Assembly: GCA_025350775.1 (NCBI GenBank)
Contig: JANXXF010000019.1
Location: 1-14,008, forward strand
Reading direction: 5' to 3'
DNA from: Actinomycetes bacterium
GTDB taxonomy: Bacteria; Actinomycetota; Thermoleophilia; Gaiellales; Gaiellaceae
DNA length: 14,008 nucleotides
The notes under the pieces were generated by a model. The model did not search any database. It saw nothing but the letters and a program-made list of their open reading frames with translations, and had not been told where the DNA came from. Both the position numbers and the translations under genes were made by a program. This document shows positions 7,943-14,008 of this stretch, one piece after another. How positions within the stretch are numbered: position 1 is the stretch's first letter; every line of letters starts with the position of its first letter.

Positions 7943-7958
7943 CGCAGGCGTCCCTGCG
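7943..7958. promoter_or_regulatory. Palindrome CGCAGG-N4-CCTGCG, possible operator
   Basis: A perfect 6-bp inverted repeat with a 4-base centre sits in the 146-base divergent gap between the pan operon and the exported repeat protein. It covers the -35 position of the pan promoter candidate, so a bound repressor would block it. The rest of the gap holds TTACAC (7975-7980), a weak -10 candidate for the rightward gene. Confidence 0.35.
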
Positions 7959-8022
7959 CGCCTTTACCTGACGCTTACACCGGCTCCACCGGATGGTGAC
8001 CCCGTTGCGGCACTCTTGGTAC

Positions 8023-8997
8023 ATGCGGCTGCTCACTTTCACCGGCCTCGCGACACTGACGGCGGTCGGGCTGCTCGCTGGGCTGCCGGCAGCGGCGTTC
8101 GGCGCCGACGGTGGCGGCGTGCCGCAGCTCGTGGCGGCGTCCCGTTCTGGCCAGGCCGCGGCGCCGCGGGCAGATCGGCTGCGGCAAGCGCTCGCCGCCT
8201 GCCGCGCGCGCGGCTTCGCCGACGGCTCTGACGAGCAGCGCCGCTGCGTCGAGCGGCTCCTCGGCGGTGCGCCGTCGCCGTCGCCAGCAGCTCCGGCCGC
8301 CCCTGTGAGCCCAGCGCCGGCCCCGCAGCCCGGTGGAGGCGCCCCACCTGCCGACCGCCTGCAGCAGACGCTCGCTGCCTGCCGCGCGCGCGGCTATGCT
8401 GACACCGGTGACGAGCAGCGCCGCTGTGTTGAGCGGCTCCTCGGCGGTGCGGCGACACCGGCGCCGACGACGACGGCAGCGCAGCCTCCGACGACAACGC
8501 GGCTCCCGGCGCCTGCGCCTGCACCGCGCGGCCCGGTCGTGACCGACCGCGGCATCGTGCAGTCGGCCGAGCCCGGCACCCTCGTGCTGCGGGCTCTCGA
8601 CGGCTCGAGCCTCGTGGTCACGGTCGATGGGCGCACGAAGATCTACGTCGGCGACCGGCCCGCCGCCGCCGCCGACATTCAGCCCGGTAGCGTCGCGACG
8701 GTCAGGCATCAGGACGGCGTGCCGGCCCTCGATATTCGCGTGGCATTCCCGCCGCAGCCGAGGCTCCGCACCGACCGCGGGATTACCGAGAGCGTCTCAC
8801 CGGACGGCATCGTGATCCGCCTTCGGGACGGCTCGGCCAAGTCGATCGCGGTCGGGCGCACGACCCGGCTAGAGGCGCCGACCGGGCGAGCCGCCGCTCC
8901 GGCCGACCTCCGCGCCGGCCTGCTCGTCGATGTTCTCTACGACCCGGCCGGCGTGACGCCCGCGCAGTCGGTGAAGATCATCCGCCGTGTGCCGTAA
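8023..8997 (+). CDS. Exported protein with two Cys-pair helical repeats and two DUF5666-like beta repeats
   Basis: I cannot assign a function. From the ATG at 8023 it gives 324 residues with a good signal peptide (RLLTFTGLATLTAVGLLAGLPAAAFGA). Two near-identical 34-residue units start at residues 50 and 110 (ADRLRQALAACRARG...DEQRRCVERLLGGA), each with two Cys, most likely a disulfide-tied helical hairpin; Pro/Ala/Thr linkers separate them. The C-terminal half has two beta-rich units of about 70 residues (starting DRGI at about 175 and 251) with G-x-V/I-x-S, a central DG(S/A) turn and a late DI/DL-x-x-G motif, resembling DUF5666. An in-frame ATG at 7993 would add 10 residues; neither start has a Shine-Dalgarno site, and 8023 gives the cleaner signal peptide. 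Its stop TAA forms part of the -10 box of the following response regulator gene, so the two may be linked in function. Confidence 0.8.
   Translation: MRLLTFTGLATLTAVGLLAGLPAAAFGADGGGVPQLVAASRSGQAAAPRADRLRQALAACRARGFADGSDEQRRCVERLLGGAPSPSPAAPAAPVSPAPAPQPGGGAPPADRLQQTLAACRARGYADTGDEQRRCVERLLGGAATPAPTTTAAQPPTTTRLPAPAPAPRGPVVTDRGIVQSAEPGTLVLRALDGSSLVVTVDGRTKIYVGDRPAAAADIQPGSVATVRHQDGVPALDIRVAFPPQPRLRTDRGITESVSPDGIVIRLRDGSAKSIAVGRTTRLEAPTGRAAAPADLRAGLLVDVLYDPAGVTPAQSVKIIRRVP
8170..8451 (+). repeat. Internal duplication: two 102-bp coding repeats
   Basis: Copies at 8170-8271 and 8350-8451 are 180 bases (60 codons) apart in the same frame and share long identical runs. Most differences are synonymous, for example in the CVERLL codons, so the duplication is recent or kept similar by conversion. 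The Pro/Ala-rich linker between them is not conserved. Confidence 0.85.
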
Positions 8998-9000
8998 GGT
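8995..9000 (+). promoter_or_regulatory. Candidate -10 box TAAGGT overlapping a stop codon
   Basis: TAAGGT includes the TAA stop of the exported repeat protein and ends 6 bases before the response regulator ATG at 9007. The spacing fits a leaderless mRNA, and no Shine-Dalgarno sequence precedes that ATG. Read-through from the gene before is also possible. Confidence 0.4.
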
Positions 9001-9006
9001 CAGTGC

Positions 9007-9678
9007 ATGACGAGTGGAACGATCCTGCTCGTCGAGGACGAGCCGAGCATCGCCTCCCTGGTGCGTGCGTACCTCGAGCGCGACTCGTACAAGGTGATCT
9101 GGGCGTCGAACGGCGCAGATGCGCTTGCAGCCCTCGACCGGCATCAGATCCGCATGGTCATCCTCGATATCGGCTTGCCGGACATCGACGGCTTCGAGGT
9201 ATGTCGGCGCATCCGCCGGCGCTCGCAGGTGCCGATCCTGATGCTCACCGCGCGCGACGAGGAGCCCGATCGCGTTGCGGGCCTCGAGCTCGGGGCCGAC
9301 GACTACATCTCGAAGCCGTTCTCGCCGCGTGAGCTGGTCGCCCGCATGAAGGCCGTGATGCGGCGCGTCGAGCCCCAGCCGATCGACGCCAAGGTGACGC
9401 TCGGCGACGTCGTCCTCGACCGGTCAGCCCGCGAGGTGACCGTTGCCGGCGAACTCGTCGACCTCCGCAGCAAGGAGTTCGACCTCCTCGCCTTTCTCAT
9501 GGACAATCATGGCCTTGTCGTGTCGCGCGACCAGCTGCTCGACCGGGTGTGGGGCCTCGAGTTCGCAGCCGGGACGCGGACGGTCGACGTCCACGTCGCG
9601 CAGGTGCGCGCGAAGCTCGGACGTCCCGAGCTGATCCGCACGATCAGAGGCTCTGGCTACAAGGCCGTCGCCGGCTAG
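9007..9678 (+). CDS. OmpR/PhoB-family response regulator
   Basis: This is the DNA-binding output partner of a two-component system. The 223-residue protein has a receiver domain (about 1-120) with the acidic pair Glu10-Asp11, phospho-acceptor Asp54 (VILDIGLPD), Thr81 (MLTAR) and Lys103 (ISKPF), then a winged-helix domain (about 130-223) with LRSKEFDLLAFLMDN, VVSRDQLLDRVWG and TVDVHVAQVRAKLG, ending in the IRTIRGSGYK wing. All catalytic residues are intact. The histidine kinase gene follows after 23 bases on the same strand, and an exported repeat protein gene ends 9 bases before, so the kinase probably signals to this regulator. The signal and target genes cannot be told from the sequence. 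It ends in TAG. Confidence 0.96.
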   Translation: MTSGTILLVEDEPSIASLVRAYLERDSYKVIWASNGADALAALDRHQIRMVILDIGLPDIDGFEVCRRIRRRSQVPILMLTARDEEPDRVAGLELGADDYISKPFSPRELVARMKAVMRRVEPQPIDAKVTLGDVVLDRSAREVTVAGELVDLRSKEFDLLAFLMDNHGLVVSRDQLLDRVWGLEFAAGTRTVDVHVAQVRAKLGRPELIRTIRGSGYKAVAG

Positions 9679-9701
9679 CCCGCCGAGGGCGTGATCCGTC
9701 C

Positions 9702-11075
9702 GTGCAGCTCCGCAGCCTCCGCTCCCGGATGTTCGCGACGATCGCTGTCACGGTGCTCGTCTCGATCGGGCTCATGCTCGGCGTGGGTGTCGTGCTCGTG
9801 CGCGACTCCTCACGCCAGCAGGCGCTCAGGCAGCTTGCGCGGCAGGCCGACCTGCTCGCCGCGCGCGAGGGCAGCGATCCGTCGTCCAACTCGCGCTTCG
9901 CGGCGCTCGGCACCTTTCTCTCGACGCAGGACGAACGGGTCGCGATTCTGCCGCTGCGCGAGGCGGCGCTGCTGCTCCCGCCGCGTGGTGGCAACGCACT
10001 CCTGCGCGGTGCACCGGCCCAGGGGCGCGTCGACGTGCGCGGGACGGGCTTTCTCTACGCGGCCCAGCCGACGGGGTCGCAGGCGGTCGTGCTCCTGCGC
10101 GCCGAGCGGCTTGCAGCCGGCGACTGGAAGCCATTCGGGCTGGCGCTGCTGATCGCCGGCATCGTCGGTGCTGCGCTCGCCGCCCTGGGAGCCGTCGTCC
10201 TCGGCCGCGCCGTGGCCCGGCCGATCCGCCTCGTCGCCGACGCCAGCCGGGATCTTGCCGCCGGCCTGCATGAGGAGCCGCTGCCCGAGCGTGGCGCGCA
10301 GGAGGTTGTCCAGCTTGCAGCCGCCTTCAACCACATGGCCGCCGAGCTCGAGCGGGCGCGTGAGGCCGAACGGGCATTCCTGCTCTCGGTCAGCCACGAG
10401 CTGAAGACGCCGCTGGCCGCGATCAAGGGGCACGCCGAGGCGCTCGTCGACGATGTCATCCCCGCCGCGGAGGCCGGCGACGTGATCGGCCGCGAGGCGA
10501 CGCGGCTCGAGCGGCTCGTCCAGGATCTCCTCGACCTGGCCCGGCTGCGCTCGCGCCGGTTCTCCGCGCGCACGGATGCGGTCGACCTCGGTCAGGTCGT
10601 GCGCGAGGTCGCCCGCCGCTACGAGGACAAGGCGCGGTCGCTCGGCATCGAGCTCGTGGCCCGCGCGGACGGCGGCACGATCGCGATCGGCGACAACGAC
10701 CGCCTGCTGCAGGTCATCTCCAACCTCGTCGAGAACGCTCTGCGCATCACCCCGGCAGGCGGGCAGGTGATCGTGGCCGCCGACGGCACGCTGCTCACCG
10801 TCGAGGACACCGGCCCGGGCCTCGCCGCGGAAGACTTGCCGCACGCCTTCGAGCGATTCCACCTTCACGGCAAGTACGCCGAGAATCGGGCCGTCGGCAC
10901 CGGACTCGGGCTCGCGATCGCCCGTGAGCTGACGGTGGCGATGGGCGGCACGATCGGGGTCGAGAGCGAGCCCGGCGTGGGCGCGCGCTTCCTCGTCGAG
11001 CTCCGGCCGGCGGAGGGGGCAGCAGCGGCCGGCGCGGTGCCGGGCACGGCGGCCGGTGCGCCGATCGCCGGCTGA
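9702..11075 (+). CDS. Membrane sensor histidine kinase (HAMP, HisKA, HATPase)
   Basis: The partner kinase of the preceding response regulator. From the GTG at 9702 it has 457 residues: a membrane helix (about 11-33), an extracytoplasmic sensor region of about 110 residues that I do not recognise, a second helix (about 145-168), a HAMP region (about 169-222), the H-box FLLSVSHELKTPLAA with phospho-acceptor His232, the N-box ISNLVENALRITP, the G1 box VEDTGPGL and the G2 box GTGLGLAIARELTVAMGG. A low-complexity Ala/Gly/Pro tail of about 20 residues closes it. The GTG is chosen because it sits just before the first helix with GAGGG 12 bases upstream; the ATG at 9729 is an alternative. The open frame upstream to 9549 overlaps the regulator and is not coding. 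Confidence 0.93.
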   Translation: MQLRSLRSRMFATIAVTVLVSIGLMLGVGVVLVRDSSRQQALRQLARQADLLAAREGSDPSSNSRFAALGTFLSTQDERVAILPLREAALLLPPRGGNALLRGAPAQGRVDVRGTGFLYAAQPTGSQAVVLLRAERLAAGDWKPFGLALLIAGIVGAALAALGAVVLGRAVARPIRLVADASRDLAAGLHEEPLPERGAQEVVQLAAAFNHMAAELERAREAERAFLLSVSHELKTPLAAIKGHAEALVDDVIPAAEAGDVIGREATRLERLVQDLLDLARLRSRRFSARTDAVDLGQVVREVARRYEDKARSLGIELVARADGGTIAIGDNDRLLQVISNLVENALRITPAGGQVIVAADGTLLTVEDTGPGLAAEDLPHAFERFHLHGKYAENRAVGTGLGLAIARELTVAMGGTIGVESEPGVGARFLVELRPAEGAAAAGAVPGTAAGAPIAG

Positions 11076-11091
11076 CGGCGCAGCCTCACCG

Positions 11092-11114
11092 CTGCATCCG
11101 GCCCCCTGCATCCG
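11092..11114 (+). repeat. Direct repeat CTGCATCCG x2 before fmdB
   Basis: Two identical 9-base copies (11092-11100, 11106-11114) lie in the 64-base gap between the kinase stop and fmdB, shortly before the TAGACT box. They could bind a regulator but are short enough to be chance. Confidence 0.25.
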
Positions 11115-11124
11115 CGCCGCGGTC

Positions 11125-11130
11125 TAGACT
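11125..11130 (+). promoter_or_regulatory. Candidate -10 box TAGACT of the fmdB-udg-tsa operon
   Basis: TAGACT fits TANNNT and ends 9 bases before the fmdB ATG at 11140, so the mRNA would be leaderless or nearly so. There is no Shine-Dalgarno sequence. It is the only promoter-like signal seen ahead of the six-gene run that follows. Confidence 0.45.
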
Positions 11131-11139
11131 GCCCGGGCG

Positions 11140-11352
11140 ATGCCGATCTACGAGTACGTGTGCATGAAGTGCGAGGAGCATTTCGAGGAGCTCGTCCGTC
11201 TGGGCGACGGCGATCCGAAGTGCCCTCACTGCAAGGCGACGAAAGTCGCCAAGCAGTTCTCTGCATTCGCTGCTCACGGCACCGCCGTGACACCCTCGTT
11301 CGGTGGTTCCGGCGGCGGGTGTTGTGGCGGGGGCTGTGGCTGCGGGCACTGA
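11140..11352 (+). CDS. FmdB-family zinc-ribbon protein
   Basis: A small protein (70 residues) with the family opening MPIYEYVCMKCEEHFEELVRL and two CxxC knuckles (CMKC at 8-11, CPHC at 28-31) that should bind one zinc as a ribbon. Family members are called putative regulators, but no clear role is established. The last 17 residues are Gly and Cys-rich (GGCCGGGCGCGH), with four more Cys and a final His that could form a second metal site. The uracil-DNA glycosylase gene begins inside this tail in another frame, so the two are co-transcribed and probably translationally coupled. Confidence 0.93.
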   Translation: MPIYEYVCMKCEEHFEELVRLGDGDPKCPHCKATKVAKQFSAFAAHGTAVTPSFGGSGGGCCGGGCGCGH

Positions 11353-12037
11353 GAGCCTCGCCGCACCAGACAAGCTCCAGGCGCTCGGAGAGCACGCAGC
11401 CGCGTGCCCGAACTGCCGGCTCGCCGACACCCGCACGCAGGTCGTCTTCGGCTCGGGGGCGCCCACCGCGCAGCTGATGTTCGTCGGCGAGGCGCCTGGC
11501 TTCCACGAGGATCAGCAGGGCGTGCCCTTCGTCGGCGCCGCCGGCAAGCTGCTCGAGCGGCTGCTCGGCGAGATCGGGCTCGCCCGCGCCGATGTCTACA
11601 TTGCGAACGTGCTGAAGTGCCGGCCGCCGGGCAACCGTGATCCCCAGCTCGACGAGATCGAGGCGTGCCAGCCCTGGCTCGTCCAGCAGATCGAGCTGAT
11701 CCGGCCGCGCGTGATCGCGACGCTCGGCAACTTCTCGACCAAGCTCCTCACCGGCAATCCCGCCGGCATCACGCGCGTGCACGGAGTCGCGCAAGACGTG
11801 GTCGTCGGCTCGACGCGGGTGGTGCTCTTCCCGATCTACCACCCGGCAGCCGCGCTCTACACGCCGGCGATGCTCAAAGTGCTCGAAGAGGACTTCCGCA
11901 GAATCCCGGCGCTGCTCGGCGGCGCCGAAGGCTCGGTCGCGCCGGCCGTGCCCGCTGTGGCGATCATGCCCGCACCGCCCGCCGCGACAACCATGCCCGC
12001 ACCGCCCGCCGCGACCGCCCAGCTCGGCCTCTTCTGA
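11336..12037 (+). CDS. Family 4 uracil-DNA glycosylase with a clamp-motif-like C-terminus
   Basis: This enzyme removes uracil from DNA and starts base excision repair. The family 4 motifs are clear (numbering from the GTG at 11336, 233 residues): GEAPGFHEDQQGVPFVGAAG (51-70), NVLKCRPPGNRDP (91-103) and the HPAA motif with His169. Four cysteines, Cys24 and Cys27 (CPNC), Cys95 and Cys111, match the 4Fe-4S cluster ligands of the family. After the domain (about residue 195) there is a Pro/Ala-rich linker with a 9-residue repeat (MPAPPAATT) and a final QLGLF. The start is uncertain: GTG codons at 11303, 11324 and 11336 are in frame, all inside fmdB. I chose 11336 for the shortest overlap (17 bases) and the GGCGGGGG just upstream. 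Confidence 0.93.
   Translation: MAAGTESLAAPDKLQALGEHAAACPNCRLADTRTQVVFGSGAPTAQLMFVGEAPGFHEDQQGVPFVGAAGKLLERLLGEIGLARADVYIANVLKCRPPGNRDPQLDEIEACQPWLVQQIELIRPRVIATLGNFSTKLLTGNPAGITRVHGVAQDVVVGSTRVVLFPIYHPAAALYTPAMLKVLEEDFRRIPALLGGAEGSVAPAVPAVAIMPAPPAATTMPAPPAATAQLGLF
11966..12015 (+). repeat. Tandem repeat coding the Pro/Ala linker of the glycosylase
   Basis: Two identical 23-base cores (11966-11988 and 11993-12015) with a 27-base period encode two copies of MPAPPAATT. The length is a multiple of three, so copy-number change would lengthen or shorten the linker without frame loss. Confidence 0.8.
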
Positions 12038-12075
12038 CGGCGCGCGGGAAGCGCCGCGGCTGCGACCATGCCGGC

Positions 12076-12531
12076 ATGGCAACGGTCGACATCGTCACCG
12101 CCTCACCCGGGCAGACCGAGGCGCTCGCCGCCCGGCTCGCTCGCGCGCTGCAGGCCGGCGACGTCGTCACGCTCAGCGGCGACCTCGGCTCGGGCAAGAC
12201 GACCTTCGTTCGTGGCGCGTGCCGGGCGCTTGGCGTGACGCGGCCCGTAACCAGCCCGACCTTCACCATCGCCCACCGCTACGCCGGCCACGGCCTCGAT
12301 GTCTCGCATCTCGACCTTTACCGCTTCCAGCACGTCGAGCCGGAGGAGTGGGGCGCGCTCGAGCCATACCTCGACGGCGCGCTCTGCTTTGTCGAGTGGC
12401 CGGAGGCGGGCACGGGCTTCCTGCCGCCGGCCCGCGTCGCCGTCACGTTCCGTCACATCGACCCGGAGCACCGCGGAATCACCGTCGAGTGTGCCGAGGA
12501 ATCCCTGCTACAACGCCTGGGCGAATGCTGA
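12076..12531 (+). CDS. tsaE: tRNA t6A modification ATPase TsaE
   Basis: TsaE is the ATPase that works with TsaB and TsaD to make N6-threonylcarbamoyladenosine at position 37 of tRNAs reading ANN codons. The 151-residue protein is of normal length and shows the Walker A motif GDLGSGKTT (35-43, Lys41), the SPTFTI segment (60-65), HLDLYR (78-83) and FVEWPE near residue 103. The ATG at 12076 gives a start just before the first helix; the open frame upstream overlaps the glycosylase gene and is a shadow. tsaB begins 7 bases before its stop. The order tsaE-tsaB-rimI-tsaD is common in bacteria. Confidence 0.96.
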   Translation: MATVDIVTASPGQTEALAARLARALQAGDVVTLSGDLGSGKTTFVRGACRALGVTRPVTSPTFTIAHRYAGHGLDVSHLDLYRFQHVEPEEWGALEPYLDGALCFVEWPEAGTGFLPPARVAVTFRHIDPEHRGITVECAEESLLQRLGEC

Positions 12532-13193
12532 TCCTCGCCTTCGATACGGCCACGTCGACGGCCACTGCGGCGCTCGTCCGCGATGGCGCCGCGCTCGGCG
12601 AGCGGGCGGTGCCGTCGCGCAGCCTGATGGCGGCGATCGACGCGTTGCTGCATGACGCCGGCCTCGTGCCGGGCGATCTCGACGGCGTGGCCTGCGGTGT
12701 TGGGCCGGGCAGCTTCACGGGCGTCCGCATCGGCCTCGCGCATGCGCGCGGGATCGCGCTGGCGCTCGACGTCCCGGTCGCGGGTGTCTCGACGCTTGCG
12801 GCGCTGGCGGCAGGCGCGCGGGCTGGCCGGGGCGCCGTGCCTGCCGGCTCAGGAGGGGCCGCTCCCGCCGGCAGCGACGCCGACGTGATCGCCGTCGTGG
12901 ACGCGCGCCGCAGCGAGGTGTTCGTGCTCGACGGCAGCGGCGAGCGCTGCATCCGTCCGGACGACCTCGTTTTCGCGCCAGGCACGCTGCTCGTCGGCGA
13001 TGGCGCCGTCCGCTACCGCGAGCTGTTCGAACGGGCCGGCGGCGACGTACCCGCCGGCGCGAGCGAGCTGCACCTCCCGCGCGCCCGCTTCCACGCGCTG
13101 CTCGCCCGCACGTTCGGGCCGGCCGATGAGGCGCTGCCGGTGTACCTGCGGGCTCCCGACGCGAAGAAGGCCGTCCAGGCGGGAGCCGCATGA
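12525..13193 (+). CDS. tsaB: tRNA t6A modification scaffold protein TsaB
   Basis: TsaB is an ASKHA-fold, TsaD-like protein without catalytic metal that dimerises with TsaD in the t6A complex. The 222 residues begin MLILAFDTATSTATAAL, followed by the hallmark GVGPGSFTGVRIGLAHARGIA (near residues 62-82), a VSTLAAL segment and VVDARRSEVF. An Ala/Gly/Pro-rich insert (about residues 95-120) lies between the last two and looks like a flexible loop. The ATG at 12525 overlaps the end of tsaE by 7 bases, and the TGA overlaps the rimI ATG. Confidence 0.95.
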   Translation: MLILAFDTATSTATAALVRDGAALGERAVPSRSLMAAIDALLHDAGLVPGDLDGVACGVGPGSFTGVRIGLAHARGIALALDVPVAGVSTLAALAAGARAGRGAVPAGSGGAAPAGSDADVIAVVDARRSEVFVLDGSGERCIRPDDLVFAPGTLLVGDGAVRYRELFERAGGDVPAGASELHLPRARFHALLARTFGPADEALPVYLRAPDAKKAVQAGAA

Positions 13194-13672
13194 GCGCACC
13201 GCCGGTTCCCGTCGAGATCCTCCGGCTCGGCAGCGCTCACCTCGACGAGATCGAGTCGATCGAGCGTCGTGCCTACCCGACCCCGTGGTCGCGCACGATG
13301 TTCACCGGCGAGCTGGCGAAGCCGACGTCGCGCTGCCTGGGCGCGTTTGACGTGCATTCCGGGCGGCTGGCCGGGTACGTCATCGCCTCGCGCTACGTCG
13401 ATGCCTGGCACATCATGAACGTCTGCGTCGATCCCGACCGGCAGGGGCACGGCATCGCCAGGGTGCTGCTCGAGCGGCTGTTCGCGCTCGCCGACAGCGA
13501 CGGGCGCCAGGGCTACACGCTCGAGGTGCGCGTCTCCAACGACCGGGCGATCCGCCTGTACGAGCAGCTCGGCTTCGTCAACCGCGGCATCCGGAGGGCG
13601 TACTACACGGATAACCGCGAGGACGCGATCGTCATGTGGCGCGACGAGCCCGACGACAGCGACGCGCCGTGA
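13190..13672 (+). CDS. rimI: GNAT N-acetyltransferase RimI (ribosomal protein bS18 alanine acetyltransferase)
   Basis: RimI acetylates the N-terminal alanine of ribosomal protein bS18; some actinobacterial homologues have a wider N-terminal substrate range. The 160-residue protein shows the GNAT fold: MNVCVDPDRQGHGIARVLL (76-94) with the acetyl-CoA loop RQGHGIA (84-90), LEVRVSNDRAIRLYEQLGF (111-129) with probable catalytic Glu112 and Tyr124, and the RimI-type end RAYYTDNREDAIVMW (136-150). The ATG overlaps the tsaB stop and has GGGAG four bases upstream. Its TGA overlaps the GTG of tsaD, so all four genes are tightly coupled. Confidence 0.93.
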   Translation: MSAPPVPVEILRLGSAHLDEIESIERRAYPTPWSRTMFTGELAKPTSRCLGAFDVHSGRLAGYVIASRYVDAWHIMNVCVDPDRQGHGIARVLLERLFALADSDGRQGYTLEVRVSNDRAIRLYEQLGFVNRGIRRAYYTDNREDAIVMWRDEPDDSDAP

Positions 13673-14008
13673 TCCTCGGCATCGAGACCTCGTGCGACGA
13701 GACCGCCGCAGCGTTGGTGGACGGCGAAGGTAACGTGCGCGCCAACGTCGTGGCGACGCAGGCGGAGCTCCACACGCAGTACGGCGGTGTCGTACCCGAG
13801 ATTGCGTCGCGACGGCACCTCGAGCTGATCGCCCCGGTCGTCCGCGAGGCGTTGGCCCACGCAGGCGCCACGCTCGACGATGTGCGCGCAGTGGCGGTGA
13901 CGCAGGGTCCCGGCCTGATCGGCGCGCTGCTGGTCGGGGTCGCCGCGGCGAAGGCGCTCGCCTGGGCGCGACGGCTCCCGCTGATCCCCGTCGACCACCT
14001 GCTCGGGC
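13669..14008 (+). CDS. tsaD: tRNA N6-threonylcarbamoyltransferase TsaD, N-terminal part (3' end outside window)
   Basis: TsaD is the catalytic subunit that transfers the threonylcarbamoyl group from its adenylate to A37 of tRNA. The 113 visible codons start at GTG 13669 and read VILGIETSCDETAAALVDG, then QYGGVVPEIASRRHLELI and VTQGPGLIGALLVGVAAAKALA, all standard for the family. The last residues (PVDHLLG) reach the first metal-binding His of the usual HxxxH site. The frame has no stop before the right edge. The GTG overlaps the rimI TGA (GTGA) and no Shine-Dalgarno sequence is seen, so translation is probably coupled. Confidence 0.96.
   Translation, partial: MILGIETSCDETAAALVDGEGNVRANVVATQAELHTQYGGVVPEIASRRHLELIAPVVREALAHAGATLDDVRAVAVTQGPGLIGALLVGVAAAKALAWARRLPLIPVDHLLG

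Noticed and set aside
9810..11111. Minus-strand open frame of more than 400 codons opposite the histidine kinase gene
   Set aside because: It is antisense to the conserved kinase boxes, with a composition expected of the complementary frame and no recognisable domain.
12038..12056. Hairpin CGGCGC / GCGCCG between the glycosylase gene and tsaE as a terminator
   Set aside because: Only 6 bp with a 7-base loop and no T-run; such stems are expected by chance at this GC content, and the genes look like one operon.
13603..13998. Minus-strand open frame at the right edge
   Set aside because: The plus strand carries tsaD here, whose N-terminal motifs are unmistakable.

Overview
The window is very GC-rich and densely coded, with about 16 genes, many start/stop overlaps of 4 to 17 bases, GTG starts, and little Shine-Dalgarno sequence. 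Several genes instead have a TANNNT box 6 to 9 bases before the start codon, as in leaderless actinobacterial genes. Together with gene content this suggests an actinobacterium, perhaps of the Thermoleophilia group; the phylum is a fair inference and the class only a guess. No mobile element, CRISPR array, tRNA or rRNA gene is visible. No stretch above 300 bases lacks a gene.

Layout. (1) 2-829: 3' end of uvrA (+), with a Lys/Ala-rich tail. (2) 872-1981: an unrecognised exported two-domain protein (-), convergent with uvrA and divergent from (3) 2034-2774, a five-helix Yip1-like membrane protein (+). A strong hairpin at 2780-2807 separates it from (4) the coxB-coxA operon (-, 5347 to 2841): a ba3-like (B-family) heme-copper oxidase whose subunit I carries a fused C-terminal cytochrome c, and whose subunit II frame is broken by one in-frame amber codon. 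(5) 7876-5449 (-): a pantoate/pantothenate operon of a Rossmann/DUF2520 protein, panC and panB, joined by ATGA overlaps; the first gene is a candidate ketopantoate reductase, which would complete the route from ketoisovalerate to pantothenate. (6) 8023-8997 (+): an exported protein made of two duplicated modules, directly followed by (7) an OmpR-type response regulator and its histidine kinase. (8) 11140-14008 (+): fmdB, a family 4 uracil-DNA glycosylase, tsaE, tsaB, rimI and the start of tsaD, i.e. three of the tRNA t6A genes with the usual rimI guest.

The points most worth a second look are the amber codon in coxB, the QLGLF sliding-clamp-like pentapeptide at the very C-terminus of the uracil-DNA glycosylase, the DUF2520 protein as a PanE substitute, the oxidase-cytochrome c fusion, and the two exported repeat proteins of unknown function. 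I did not find a convincing wholly new multi-gene system; most of the window is housekeeping with unusual details.
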